DNA of 64,000 nt from Desulforamulus ruminis DSM 2154 (GCF_000215085.1 NC_015589.1:2740120-2804119), one strand, 5' to 3'. Numbered from the stretch's first letter, positions 26,136 to 36,104 are shown. Translations and numbers: made by a program. Notes: generated from the letters alone by a model not told the origin.

Positions 26136-27251
26136 TTAGTGTTTACCTGTGTTTAATTCCGGCAGTTCATGTTCTTGATAAGTAGTTAACGGCAACGTTT
26201 CTTCCAGGTCGCGCCCGGGTTCATATTCAAAACGTTCCTGAACCGGCAGGGCCAGCGCCTGGAACATCAAGCCAACAGGGATATCCATGGGGCAGGCGTT
26301 TTCACACTGGCCGCAGCCCACACAGGACAGCCCCATATGATTGACCCGGGTCAGATGGAACAGGGCGGTATCCGTGGGCAGCTCGATGGCCCCTTTCCTG
26401 CCGGCATATTCCATGTATTTGGTCCCGTTGTGGTCAAAAATAGGTCCGGCGGAGACGCACTCTCTGCAGAAACAGATGGGACAAGCCTGACGGCAATTCT
26501 GGCATTTGATGCAGGCGGCCAGTATTTCGGCCAGATCATCGATGCTGCTGACGGAATGCTTAAATTCATCCACCGCCTTGGCTTTTGCCTGCCCTCTTTC
26601 TTCCGCCAGTTTTTCCAGAAGTTTCACCCGGGAGTCCGGCACGGAAACAGGTTCCAAACCAGCCACAGCAGACAGGTCTTCATCGTCTCCGGCAGTCACC
26701 AGTACTTTGCCGTCCAGTCCCAGCCAGCCCAGGATGATGTCGGCATGACTGGCCTCGGGATAAGTACAAAGGGTGCAGGCCCGACGGAAATCCATTCCGC
26801 TGGGATTTTCTCCACCAGCAGCTCCCTTGACCCATTGGGCGGCATCCACCTTTTTTTGCTTCACCATCTGCCCGTAATCCTTGGGGGCAAAAGTTCCCAA
26901 ACAATCCACCCCAATGATCAGCAGATTTTCCAGTTTGGCCTGCTGCAATTTCACCAATTCCACTAAAGCACGAACTTCACAGGAGCGAAGCACCACCGCC
27001 ACCTTTTCGGGTAAACTCCGGGAAAGATTAGCCACTAACCGGGCGGCATTCAACCCGTTAACCGGGGCAAAGGGATTTGCTTTGTTAAGCATCTCCGGAT
27101 CTCGGATCAAGGCGGGCACCACATTGGTTTTGGCAGCAACTTCCTGAGGCACCAAAAGGGCAGCTACTTTACCCGAGGTAAGCAAGGATTTTAAAAAACC
27201 CTGGACGGCACCGAGGGTGTCGCCATCCGACTTTAACGTATATGTTTTCAT
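26136..27251 (-). CDS. FrhB/FdhB-like iron-sulfur flavoprotein (coenzyme F420 hydrogenase/dehydrogenase beta-subunit family)
   Basis: 371 residues. The C-terminal half carries two 4Fe-4S motifs, CIKCQNCRQACP followed by CFCREC, and CVGCGQCENACP. The N-terminal half has FrhB-like features (VVLRSCEVRALVELVKL, GVDCLGTF) of the F420 hydrogenase/formate dehydrogenase beta subunit. In bacteria such subunits usually bind FAD and pass electrons between ferredoxin or NAD(P)H and partner complexes. It is the last gene of the Hdr operon, 17 bases after mvhD, with GGGAGGC before the ATG. Its electron donor cannot be told from the sequence. Confidence 0.85.
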   Translation of the reverse strand: MKTYTLKSDGDTLGAVQGFLKSLLTSGKVAALLVPQEVAAKTNVVPALIRDPEMLNKANPFAPVNGLNAARLVANLSRSLPEKVAVVLRSCEVRALVELVKLQQAKLENLLIIGVDCLGTFAPKDYGQMVKQKKVDAAQWVKGAAGGENPSGMDFRRACTLCTYPEASHADIILGWLGLDGKVLVTAGDDEDLSAVAGLEPVSVPDSRVKLLEKLAEERGQAKAKAVDEFKHSVSSIDDLAEILAACIKCQNCRQACPICFCRECVSAGPIFDHNGTKYMEYAGRKGAIELPTDTALFHLTRVNHMGLSCVGCGQCENACPMDIPVGLMFQALALPVQERFEYEPGRDLEETLPLTTYQEHELPELNTGKH

Positions 27252-27268
27252 GCTACAACGCCTCCCAC

Positions 27269-27715
27269 CTAGATTTCCCAGTTCTTGCGCAGGGGGTTCG
27301 GTCCTAATTGTTTTAGTTTTTGCGTCATTTCAGTAATCACTTCACCAAAGTAAGCACCTTGGGAAGCACTGATAAACCGCAGCCATAAACGTTCTTCAGG
27401 TATACCCAACTGCTGCAGTACGTTTCTAGCAATGGCCACCTTACGTCTGGCTTTGTAATTGCCACTACCATAGTGGCAGTCGCCCTCGTGTCAGCCACCG
27501 ACGAGAACGGCGTCCCCGCCGTCTAAGATCGGTTTAATCATATACAGCGGGTCAACCGCACCGCTGCACATGACCCGGATAATTCGTACATTCGGGGGAT
27601 ATTGGATACGGGATGTACCCGCCAGGTCTGCACCGGTATAAGTACACCAGTTACAAACAATGGCAATGATCTTCGGTTCAAATTCCGTTTGTATTTTTTC
27701 TTCAGGAACACTCAT
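27269..27715 (-). CDS. mvhD: MvhD-type [2Fe-2S] electron-transfer subunit, selenoprotein (in-frame TGA = Sec75)
   Basis: 148 codons including an internal TGA. MvhD is the adaptor that passes electrons from hydrogenase or formate dehydrogenase to HdrA. The N-terminal part has CNWC (21-24) and VMCSGAVDP (Cys 50). The frame meets TGA at codon 75, but the reading continues without interruption as HEGDCHYGSGNYKARRK and another 55 residues to TAG at 27269. The family motif at that point is G-G-C-H-x-G-D-C-H-Y, so TGA stands exactly at a conserved Cys. A hairpin of bacterial SECIS geometry lies just downstream. A gene caller that stops at TGA would give a truncated 74-residue product. Confidence 0.9.
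27461..27493 (-). promoter_or_regulatory. Candidate bacterial SECIS element in mvhD
   Basis: TGA occupies 27493-27491. Thirteen bases later a perfect stem GCCACTA / TAGTGGC (27477-27471 with 27467-27461) closes a TGG loop. A short apical stem-loop about 20 bases after UGA is the expected layout for SelB recognition in bacteria. The fold is read by eye. Confidence 0.65.
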
Positions 27716-27735
27716 GAATACCCCTCCTTTTTAGC

Positions 27736-30700
27736 CTAGCCGTTACAAGCGTCCAGCATGGCAACAATTTGTTGTTTTTCAAAGCCTTTTTGCTGGCAGG
27801 CGCCGCTGGGGCAGGCCGCCACACAGGCGCCGCAGCCCTGACAAAGCACATCAAGCACTTCAGCCACATTGGTGATTTCATTCATGGTTCTGGCGCCATA
27901 AGAGCAAGCCTCTATACACAGGCCACAACCTTTGCACCACTTCGGATTGACCTGCGCCACGTTGCCAAGGGACTCCAGCTTATCTTTGGACAGCATGGTT
28001 ACAGCCCGCACGGCTGCGGCATTGGCCTGGGCAATGGATTCCTCAATGAGCTTGGGTGAGTGGGCCAAACCGCACAGGTATAAACCATCGGCGGCAAAAT
28101 CCACCGGACGTAGTTTCATATGGGCTTCTAAATAGAAATTATCGGCATTTAAAGAAACCTTAAAAATTTGGCTTAAGCCATCCGTGCCTTGGGCCGGAAT
28201 CAGTCCGGTGCTTAAAATGAGCAGATCGGTCTCCAATTCCAGCTTGCGGTTTAAAATCGGATCCTTTATAGAAACCTTCAATTGATCGCCCAGCGCTTCC
28301 ACTTGGGGTTTCTCTTCCAGGGTGTATCTAACAAAGACAACCCCTTTCTTTCTGGCTTCGGCGTAGTAGGTTTCATAAAAGCCATAGGTGCGAATATCCC
28401 GGTAAAGTACAAAGACATTGGCCTCGGGATTCTGTTCTTTAATTTTCAAGGCATTTTTAACGGCGCTGTAACAACAAATACGGCTGCAGTAGGGGCGTTC
28501 GCTGTCCCTGGAACCCACACATTGAATCATGACAATGTTCCGGGCGGAGCCAATACCGGGACCCGCCAGCTTTTGCTCTAATTCCCTCTGGGTTAAGACC
28601 GCCTCATGCTGTCCGTAGAGATACTCGCCGGTGGTGGCCAGTTCGGCTCCGGTGGCAATAATCACCACCCCGTGGGACACTTCTTTGTCGCCTCCGGGAG
28701 TGCTGAGAGTGGTTTTATAGTTGCCCAGGTAACCGGCCACTTCTTTAATATTGGAATTCAGGTTCAAATCAATATTGCTGTGATTTTGCACGTCCCTGAT
28801 CAGGGATTCCACCAGTTCCAAGGGACGGTTGCCCTTCATGGTGTATTGAATCTCCAAAGCATTGCCGCCCAATTTATCCGTACGTTCAACCAGAATAACC
28901 TTGAAACCCTGATTGGCCAGATTCAAGGCGTTGGTCATACCGGCCACACCGCCGCCGATGACCAGAGCCTGACGGTTAATATCCATAAAGGAGGTATATA
29001 CAGGTTTTAGCAGCCTCACTTTGGCCACCGCCATTTTAACCAAATCCTTGGCTTTTTCGGTGGCTGCCTCGGGATAATTGCGGTGCACCCAGGAGGAATG
29101 CTCCCGGATGTTGGCCTGTTCAAACAGGTAGGGGTTCAATCCGGATTCCTTCAAACTGCTCATAAACAAGGGAGCATGGGTTCTAGGCGTACAAGAAGCC
29201 ACTACCACCCGGTTTAATTGATGCTCTTGTATCCGTTCTTTAATTTTTTCAATACTGTCCTGGGAACAACTAAAGAGGAATTCTTCGGTATGCACCACGC
29301 CGGGCAGGGTTTTGGCAAACTCAGCTACTTCAGGCACCCGGACAACACTGCCGATATTGATGCCGCAGTTGCACACAAAGACACCGATTCTGGGGTCCTC
29401 CTGGGTAACATCCCTTTCCGGCGGGTATTCCTTGATTTGACTGAGGGTTCCCCGCACGTCGCTTAGCAATTGAGCGGCATTGGCTGCGGCGGCGCTGGCA
29501 TCCACCACGGTCTCGGGAATATCCTTGGGCGCACAGAAAGCGCCGCTGGCAAAGACGCCTTCCCGGGTGCTTTGGCCCGGAGCAAATTCCAGGGTCTTGC
29601 AGAAACCGTAAGGATCCAGCTCAATACCGCAGGCTTTAGCCAGTTGAGCATTGCCGGAGGATGGTTTAAGGCCTACCGAGAGAACCATCATATCAAACTC
29701 TTCTTCAGCAAACTTCCCGTCGGGAGTCCTATAGCGAACGATTAAATTTTTGGTGTTGGGATCTTCTTTTATGGAAGAAACCATGGCCTTTTCATACTTG
29801 ACGCCGTGCTGAATTCTGGCCCGGTCGTAATATTTCTCAAAATCCTTGCCATAGGCCCGGACATCCATATAAAAAATTTTAGTTTCCAGGCCTTCCTCAT
29901 GTTCCTGGGCAATAATGGCGTGTTTGGTGGCATACATGCAGCATACCGCCGAGCAGTAAGGATTGCCTTTGGCGCTGTCCCTGGAGCCCACGCATTGAAT
30001 AAAGCCAACTTTCTTGGGTTCCACATGATCTGAAGGGCGTACCAGATGCCCCATGGTGGGACCGCTGGCAGACAGCAGACGCTCAAACTGCAGGCTGGTC
30101 AATACGTTCGCATAGATACCCCAGCCGAATTCTCCCCGCAGCTCTCCGTCCATGGGTTCAAAGCCGGGGCTGAGAATCACCGCGCCCACCGCCAATTCCA
30201 GCCGGGTATCCGGCATGCTGTGGTCGATGGCCCCGGCAGGACATGCCTTGAGGCATTTCCCGCAGGCTTTAGGATTTTTAATCTTTAAGCACTTGCTTTT
30301 GTCAATGGCATAGGCATTGGGCGTCGCCTGGGCGTACAGCTTGTAGATGGCTTTACGCTTGCCCAGGCCGCCGTCAAAGTCGTCATTCACTTTAACCGGG
30401 CACTCCTCGGCGCAGGCGCCGCAGCCGATGCATTTTTCCAGACTTACGCAGCGGGCCTGCTGCGCCACGGTAGCTTTAAAGTTGCCTGGTTCCCCGTCCA
30501 GACCGACCAGTTCGGCACCGGTAATAATTTCAATGTTCAGGTGACGGCCTACGTCAACCAGTTTGGGGGACATTGTGCACATGGCACAATCGTTGGTGGG
30601 AAAGGTTTTATCCAGCCTGGCCATAGTACCCCCGATGGCGGGCTTCTTCTCCACCAGATAAACCCGGTAGCCGGATTCGGCCAGGTCCAGGGCGGACTGC

Positions 30701-30759
30701 ATCCCGGAGATGCCCCCGCCCACAACCAGTACCGCACCAATTTTGTTTTTATCCGTCAT
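27736..30759 (-). CDS. hdrA: HdrA-like flavin/iron-sulfur subunit, two-unit form
   Basis: 1007 residues. HdrA carries the FAD where electron bifurcation takes place in heterodisulfide reductase complexes. This protein is a tandem: a first unit (about 1-450) with GGGISGMQSALDLAESG, CIGCGACAEECP and CGKCLKACP, then a second, complete HdrA unit with VFVCNCGINIGS (about 465), a second FAD fold VIGGGVAGMTNA (about 610) and C-terminal ferredoxin motifs CKGCGLCIEAC and CQGCGACVAACP. The reading frame is open to 30792, inside the upstream gene; AGGAGG at 30772-30777 points to the ATG at 30759. It is closely similar to the 1483-residue neighbour minus its insert. Confidence 0.92.
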   Translation of the reverse strand: MTDKNKIGAVLVVGGGISGMQSALDLAESGYRVYLVEKKPAIGGTMARLDKTFPTNDCAMCTMSPKLVDVGRHLNIEIITGAELVGLDGEPGNFKATVAQQARCVSLEKCIGCGACAEECPVKVNDDFDGGLGKRKAIYKLYAQATPNAYAIDKSKCLKIKNPKACGKCLKACPAGAIDHSMPDTRLELAVGAVILSPGFEPMDGELRGEFGWGIYANVLTSLQFERLLSASGPTMGHLVRPSDHVEPKKVGFIQCVGSRDSAKGNPYCSAVCCMYATKHAIIAQEHEEGLETKIFYMDVRAYGKDFEKYYDRARIQHGVKYEKAMVSSIKEDPNTKNLIVRYRTPDGKFAEEEFDMMVLSVGLKPSSGNAQLAKACGIELDPYGFCKTLEFAPGQSTREGVFASGAFCAPKDIPETVVDASAAAANAAQLLSDVRGTLSQIKEYPPERDVTQEDPRIGVFVCNCGINIGSVVRVPEVAEFAKTLPGVVHTEEFLFSCSQDSIEKIKERIQEHQLNRVVVASCTPRTHAPLFMSSLKESGLNPYLFEQANIREHSSWVHRNYPEAATEKAKDLVKMAVAKVRLLKPVYTSFMDINRQALVIGGGVAGMTNALNLANQGFKVILVERTDKLGGNALEIQYTMKGNRPLELVESLIRDVQNHSNIDLNLNSNIKEVAGYLGNYKTTLSTPGGDKEVSHGVVIIATGAELATTGEYLYGQHEAVLTQRELEQKLAGPGIGSARNIVMIQCVGSRDSERPYCSRICCYSAVKNALKIKEQNPEANVFVLYRDIRTYGFYETYYAEARKKGVVFVRYTLEEKPQVEALGDQLKVSIKDPILNRKLELETDLLILSTGLIPAQGTDGLSQIFKVSLNADNFYLEAHMKLRPVDFAADGLYLCGLAHSPKLIEESIAQANAAAVRAVTMLSKDKLESLGNVAQVNPKWCKGCGLCIEACSYGARTMNEITNVAEVLDVLCQGCGACVAACPSGACQQKGFEKQQIVAMLDACNG

Positions 30760-30775
30760 AGGTTTTTCCAACCTC

Positions 30776-33700
30776 CTATCCCAAAGCCGCATCCATCATA
30801 GCGAGCAGTTGTTCCTTTTCAAAACCCTTCTGCTGGGTGGCGCCGCTGGGGCAGGCTGCCACACAGGCGCCACAGCCCTGACACAGCACCTCACGAACCA
30901 GGGCCACTCCCCTGCGTTCATCCAATACCCGGGCACCATAGACACAGGCTTCGACACAAATTCCGCAGCCCTTGCAGAGTTCCAAATCCACCTCCGCCGT
31001 GATGCCCAGGGATTCCAACCGGCCTTTGGAAAGCAAAGTCCCCGCCCGGACTGAGGCCGCATTGGCCTGGGAAATGGTTTCGCTGATGTTTTTGGGACCA
31101 TGTGCCAGTCCGCACAGGTACAATCCGTCCGCCGCAAAGTCAACCGGCCGCAGCTTCATGTGCGCCTCCAGGAAGAAGCCGTCGGCATTCAGCGGCACTT
31201 TAAACAACTGGCTTAACCGCTCGGTGTCCGGGCGGGGCTTGATACCGTTGCCCAGGGCCAGAATATCCGCATCGATTTCAATGGGCTGCTGCAGCACATG
31301 ATCCGTTATCGTCACCTTAACCCGGTTGCCGTTGGCGGTCACCTTGGGCTTGTCGTCCACACTGTAGCGAATGAAGATGACTCCCTTCCGGCGGGCTTCG
31401 GTGTAGTATTCTTCTTTAAAGCCATAGGTTCGAATATCCCGGTAGAGCACCAGCACATTGGCCTTGGGGTTTAACTCCTTTATTTTTAAGGCATTTTTAA
31501 TGGCATGGGTGCAGCAAACTCGGCTGCAGTAGGGATGTTCGGGCTCCCGGGAACCCACACAGTTGATCATCACTACCGTACCGGCATCTCCTAAACCTTG
31601 ATCCGCCAACTTCTGCTCCAACTGGGTTTGGGTCATTACCGCAGGACTGCTGCCGTAAAGGTAATCCGCCGGCTCAATTTCATCGGCGCCGGTGGCGATA
31701 ATCACCGCGCCGTGATTTACCTCCTCCTTGGAACCGTCCTCCTTAATCAGGGTGGTGATATAATTACCCAGATAACCGGCCACCTCTTCAACTTGAGCGT
31801 TTATACATATATCAATTAGCGTATGATTTCCCACATCGTTCTTGAGCTTCGCCACAAAGGCGGGAATATCTTCGCCCCGTAGGCTATAGCGCAATTCCAT
31901 GGCTCTGCCGCCCAGTTCACCGCTCTTTTCCACCAGGGTAACAGGGAATCCCTGCTCGGCCAGGGACAGGGCGTTGGTCATACCGGCCACACCGCCGCCC
32001 ACCACCAGGGCCCGCTGGTTTACATCAATAAAAGAAGTTTGTACCGGTTTCAGCAGCCTCACTTTGGCCACCGCCATTTTAACCAGATCTTTGGCCTTCT
32101 CGGTGGCTTCTTCGGGAACGTCCCGGTGTACCCAGGAAGACTGCTCGCGAATGTTGGCGTGCTCATACAAATAAGGGTTCAGCCCCGCCTCCTTCATGCT
32201 GCTCTGGAACAGCGGCGCGTGGGTCCGGGGCGTGCAGGAAGCCACCACCACCCGGTTTAAGTCGTGCTCTTTAATCCGTTCCTTGATTTTATCAATATTA
32301 TCCTGGGAACAACTAAACAGGAATTCTTCCGTATGAACCACACCCGGCAGGGTTTTGGCAAAGGCGGCCACTTCCGGCACTTTGACTACACTGCCGATGT
32401 TGATGCCGCAGTTGCAGACAAACACCCCCACCCTGGGCAATTGGTTGCTGACATCCTTCTCCGGCGGGAACTCCTGAACCGCCGCCAGAGTGCCCCGGGC
32501 CGGCGCTAACAGACGGGAAGCCATGGCGGCGGCGGCACTGGCGTCCACGGCCGTTTCCGGAATATCTTTGGGTTCACCAAAAGCCCCGCTGACAAAGATA
32601 CCTGGACGGGAGCTGCAGCCGGGGCTGAATTCATCGCTGCGGCAGAAACCGTAGGAATCCAGTTCAATGCCGGCGGCCTCGCCCAGTTCCTGGGCTCCTT
32701 CCGGGGCGGACAGTCCGATGGAGAGGACCACCATATCATAGGTTTCCGTATAAATCTGGCCATTCTCATCGGCATAACGAATAAATACATCGCCGCTGTC
32801 ATCGGGAACCGGATCAATGCCGTAAATGCGGGAGCGGACAAATCTTACGCCATGCTCCTCCTTGGCCCGGTTCTGGTAGCGTTCAAAATCTTTGCCCGGC
32901 GTACGCATATCCATATAAAACAGTGTTGCTTCCAGGGGGTCATGGCTGTGCTCCTTGGCGATAATGGCCTGCTTAATGGCATACATGCAGCAAACCGACG
33001 AGCAGTATCCCTTGCCAATCCTTTCGTTACGGGAACCAACACACTGAATCCAGGCAATTTTAGCCGGTTCCTTGTGATCCGACGGGCGCACCATATGCCC
33101 GGAAAAGGGACCGCTGGCGGACAAAATCCGTTCAAATTGAATGCTGGTCACCACATTGGGCAGCCGGCCGTAACCATACAGTTTTAAGTCCGTTGGATCA
33201 TAGGGTTTGAAGCCGGGGTTCATCACCAGAGCCCCCACTTCCAGCTCCAGTTCCCGGTCTTGCATACTGTGGTCAATGGCTTTGGGCAGGCAGGCATCCA
33301 CACACTGCATGCACTCGGAACAAACGGCGCAGTTTAAGCAGCGTTCCGCCTCGGCTTGAGCCTGCTCCGGAGTATAGCCCAGACAAACCTCTTCGCTGCC
33401 GGCAGACCTTCTTTGCGCCGGAGCGTGCCCCTGTTTCACCCGGGGCTGCGGGGCATAGGATTCCGCCTTCCGCGGTATGGGAGAAATTCTTTCTTCGGGC
33501 AGCTTAAATTGCCGGCCGGCCCGGAGATCTTCACCCTGAATATAGCGGTGAATACTTTCCGCCGCCCGTTTACCGGCTCCCACGGCATCAATCAGCAGAG
33601 CCGGACCGGTGAAAACATCCCCGCCGGTAAAAATACCGGGTACATTGGTAGCCAGCGTATCGGGATCCGCCACAATGCGGCTGCCCCATTCATTGGCCAG

Positions 33701-35227
33701 GGGTTTGTCTCCGGCAAAGGATAAATCCGCAGCCTGGCCAATGGCCGAGATCACGGTATCCACGCCGGTCCACTTGGTAATCTCATCACCGTAAACAGGC
33801 ACCCAGCGGCCCTTTTGATCCTTTTCCATCCGCAAAACTTGAATGGATTCAACCACATCGATCTTCCCGTTCTTGCCTTTTATCTCTTTAATCAGGGTTT
33901 TAAAATGGAATTGAATGCCCTCTTCAATGGCTTCCTCCACTTCTTCCGCTGCCGCAGGCATTTCACCCCGGGTCCGGCGGTACAGGACATGCACTTCCGC
34001 CCCCATGCGGCGGGCGCTGCGGGCGGCGTCCATGGCCACGTTGCCGCCGCCCACCACCAGAACCTTGCGTCCAACTTTCACTTCTTGGCCCAAACCAATT
34101 TCACGCAGCATATCCACCGCGGAGATAACGCCTTTCAGATCTTCCCCGGGGGTTCTCATGCTGGTTCCCTTCTGGCAGCCGACTCCCAGAAAAATGGCTT
34201 TATATCCTTCTTTAAACAATCCGTCCAGGGTAATATCCTTCCCTAGGGCGGTGTTGACTTTAATCTCCACGCCCAGCCGCCGAATCAAATCAATCTCCAA
34301 ATCCACCCATTTTTTCGGCAGACGGTATTCCGGAATGCCCACCCGCATCATGCCGCCGGTAACCGGCAGGGCCTCAAATATGGTGACCCGGTATCCCTTC
34401 AAAGCCAGGAAATGGGCTGCAGACAAACCCGCCGGGCCGGAACCGATCACCGCGACCTTTTCTTCCCGGTCCGCTTCCTTTTGCGGCAGGGGCAGTTGAT
34501 CGAGATCTTGCTGATAAGCCATGTCCGCGGCTAATCTTTTTAAAGTGGCAATTTGTATGGGTTCATCCACCTGACCCCGGTTGCAGGCCGTCTGGCAGGG
34601 GTGAGCGCAAATGCGGCCGCAGATGGCCGGGAAAGGCATTTCTTCATAGATCATTTTCCAGGCATCAATAAATTTTCCCGATTTAATTAACTGCACATAG
34701 CCCTGCACGTTAATTCCCGCAGGGCAGGCGTTTTTACAAGGGGCGACCCCGCGCTTGTCAATGGCAAAGGCATTGGGCGTGGCCTGGGCATACAGCTTAT
34801 AAGTAGCTTTGCGTGTATCAATCTCGCCGTTAAACTCATTGGGCAGTTCCACCGGGCAAACCCGGGCGCAATCCCCGCAGCCGGTACATTTGGCAATATC
34901 TACATAACGGGCCTTTTGTTCAACCTTTACTTTAAAATGGCCCGGTTCCCCGCTGACTCCCTTTACTTTGGCCCCGGTAATAATCTCAATGTTATTATGG
35001 CGACCGGTATCCACCAGTTTGGGGGACATGATACACATGGCGCAGTCATTGGTCGGAAAGGTTTTATCCAACCGGGCCATGGTGCCCCCAATGGCAGGCT
35101 TTTCATCCAATAGATAAACTTTAAAACCGGATTCAGCCAGGTCCAGAGCGGATTGCATTCCTGAAATGCCGCCTCCCACCACCATCACTGCACCGGTCAT
35201 GTTATTATCGGTTTGGACGTTGCTCAT
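30776..35227 (-). CDS. HdrA-like subunit with NfnB/GltD-type NAD(P)H oxidoreductase inserted in its ferredoxin domain
   Basis: 1483 residues. Residues 1-158 match the first unit of the neighbouring HdrA (GGGISGMQSALDLAESG; CTGCGDCARVCP at 114-125). At 159 the alignment breaks and a complete glutamate-synthase-beta/NfnB-like module follows: N-terminal Fe-S segment CKNACPAGINVQGY and CGRICAHPCQTAC (164-215), FAD fold GSGPAGLSAA (262-271) and NAD(P)H fold GGGNVAMDAARSARRMGA (393-410). The HdrA sequence resumes near 636 (CSECMQCVDAC) and runs through a second HdrA unit to two final ferredoxin motifs. The insert gives the complex its own NAD(P)H site. Co-transcribed with the genes on both sides. 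Confidence 0.93.
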   Translation of the reverse strand: MSNVQTDNNMTGAVMVVGGGISGMQSALDLAESGFKVYLLDEKPAIGGTMARLDKTFPTNDCAMCIMSPKLVDTGRHNNIEIITGAKVKGVSGEPGHFKVKVEQKARYVDIAKCTGCGDCARVCPVELPNEFNGEIDTRKATYKLYAQATPNAFAIDKRGVAPCKNACPAGINVQGYVQLIKSGKFIDAWKMIYEEMPFPAICGRICAHPCQTACNRGQVDEPIQIATLKRLAADMAYQQDLDQLPLPQKEADREEKVAVIGSGPAGLSAAHFLALKGYRVTIFEALPVTGGMMRVGIPEYRLPKKWVDLEIDLIRRLGVEIKVNTALGKDITLDGLFKEGYKAIFLGVGCQKGTSMRTPGEDLKGVISAVDMLREIGLGQEVKVGRKVLVVGGGNVAMDAARSARRMGAEVHVLYRRTRGEMPAAAEEVEEAIEEGIQFHFKTLIKEIKGKNGKIDVVESIQVLRMEKDQKGRWVPVYGDEITKWTGVDTVISAIGQAADLSFAGDKPLANEWGSRIVADPDTLATNVPGIFTGGDVFTGPALLIDAVGAGKRAAESIHRYIQGEDLRAGRQFKLPEERISPIPRKAESYAPQPRVKQGHAPAQRRSAGSEEVCLGYTPEQAQAEAERCLNCAVCSECMQCVDACLPKAIDHSMQDRELELEVGALVMNPGFKPYDPTDLKLYGYGRLPNVVTSIQFERILSASGPFSGHMVRPSDHKEPAKIAWIQCVGSRNERIGKGYCSSVCCMYAIKQAIIAKEHSHDPLEATLFYMDMRTPGKDFERYQNRAKEEHGVRFVRSRIYGIDPVPDDSGDVFIRYADENGQIYTETYDMVVLSIGLSAPEGAQELGEAAGIELDSYGFCRSDEFSPGCSSRPGIFVSGAFGEPKDIPETAVDASAAAAMASRLLAPARGTLAAVQEFPPEKDVSNQLPRVGVFVCNCGINIGSVVKVPEVAAFAKTLPGVVHTEEFLFSCSQDNIDKIKERIKEHDLNRVVVASCTPRTHAPLFQSSMKEAGLNPYLYEHANIREQSSWVHRDVPEEATEKAKDLVKMAVAKVRLLKPVQTSFIDVNQRALVVGGGVAGMTNALSLAEQGFPVTLVEKSGELGGRAMELRYSLRGEDIPAFVAKLKNDVGNHTLIDICINAQVEEVAGYLGNYITTLIKEDGSKEEVNHGAVIIATGADEIEPADYLYGSSPAVMTQTQLEQKLADQGLGDAGTVVMINCVGSREPEHPYCSRVCCTHAIKNALKIKELNPKANVLVLYRDIRTYGFKEEYYTEARRKGVIFIRYSVDDKPKVTANGNRVKVTITDHVLQQPIEIDADILALGNGIKPRPDTERLSQLFKVPLNADGFFLEAHMKLRPVDFAADGLYLCGLAHGPKNISETISQANAASVRAGTLLSKGRLESLGITAEVDLELCKGCGICVEACVYGARVLDERRGVALVREVLCQGCGACVAACPSGATQQKGFEKEQLLAMMDAALG

Positions 35228-35255
35228 CTACGTTAACCTCCATCCCTTTACGAAG

Positions 35256-36104
35256 TTACCCGGCCAGTACGGAATTGATGAGTTTGCTGCTGTCCACCAG
35301 ATGCTTGCTGCACCAATCACGCACCTCCGTCATTCCAAAGGCCAGCCCCATTAATTCAGTAAAGTAAAATACCGGGATATCTTCGCCCGGGGGACGGCGC
35401 ATCTCTAAATTAGTCTGGCAGAGGGGGCAGGAATTCACCACCGCGTTGGCGCCCGCTTCCCGGGCCTTGGCCAGGATCTTGCCTGACAGGCTGGTGACCA
35501 TGGCCGATTTGGCCACCGAATGTCCTGCCCCGCAGCAATCCACTTTATAGGACCACTGAACCGGCGTGGCTCCTAAGGCTTTCATCAATTTATCCATCTG
35601 CATAGGATTTTCCACGCTGTCGATGCCGGTTATTTCACCGGGCCGAACCGACAAACAGCCGTAATAACAGGCAACTTTCAGATCTTTTAAAGGTTTCTGA
35701 ACTTTTTTGCTAATGGCCGGCAGACCAATTTTTTCCACCAAAGCAGCCAACAAATCATGGGTCCGGGGTTGGGCATCATATTTAAAGTTCAGGAGTTTTT
35801 CCATTTCCTCCCGGACGGACAGATCGTTGATCATGCTGTGTTCAGCACTCTTCAGGCGGTTAAAACAGGCGGAGCAGGGCACTGCGCATTCAAGCCCCAT
35901 TTGTTGAATTTGTTTGACCGTCAGGGCCGGTAAGCCCACTGCCAGTCGGTGGTTGGTGGCGTGAGCCGAGGTGGCGCCACAGCAAGTCCAGTCCGGTATT
36001 TCCACCAGTTCCACCTCTAACGCACTGCAGACAGCCCGGACGGAGCGATCATATTCCTTGGCGGTAGCCTCCAGGGAACAGCCCGGATAATAGGCCAATT
36101 TCAT
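35256..36104 (-). CDS. hdrB: HdrB-like subunit with two CCG domains
   Basis: 282 residues. HdrB holds the catalytic noncubane 4Fe-4S clusters that reduce a disulfide or a sulfur-carrier partner. It begins MKLAYYPGCSLEATAKEYD; both CCG motifs are complete (TCCGATSAHA with CSAC, and DCCGAGHS with CPLC). An in-frame start at 36137 is possible, but the ATG at 36104 gives the family N-terminus and has an AAGG/AGGG site upstream. It lies 28 bases before the long hdrA and 39 after hdrC. Confidence 0.93.
   Translation of the reverse strand: MKLAYYPGCSLEATAKEYDRSVRAVCSALEVELVEIPDWTCCGATSAHATNHRLAVGLPALTVKQIQQMGLECAVPCSACFNRLKSAEHSMINDLSVREEMEKLLNFKYDAQPRTHDLLAALVEKIGLPAISKKVQKPLKDLKVACYYGCLSVRPGEITGIDSVENPMQMDKLMKALGATPVQWSYKVDCCGAGHSVAKSAMVTSLSGKILAKAREAGANAVVNSCPLCQTNLEMRRPPGEDIPVFYFTELMGLAFGMTEVRDWCSKHLVDSSKLINSVLAG

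Noticed and set aside
27491-27493. TGA in mvhD as the true stop of a short gene, or as a frameshift/nonsense pseudogene
   Set aside because: The same frame continues with conserved family sequence to a normal stop, TGA replaces a conserved Cys, and a SECIS-like hairpin follows. Decay would not keep all three.
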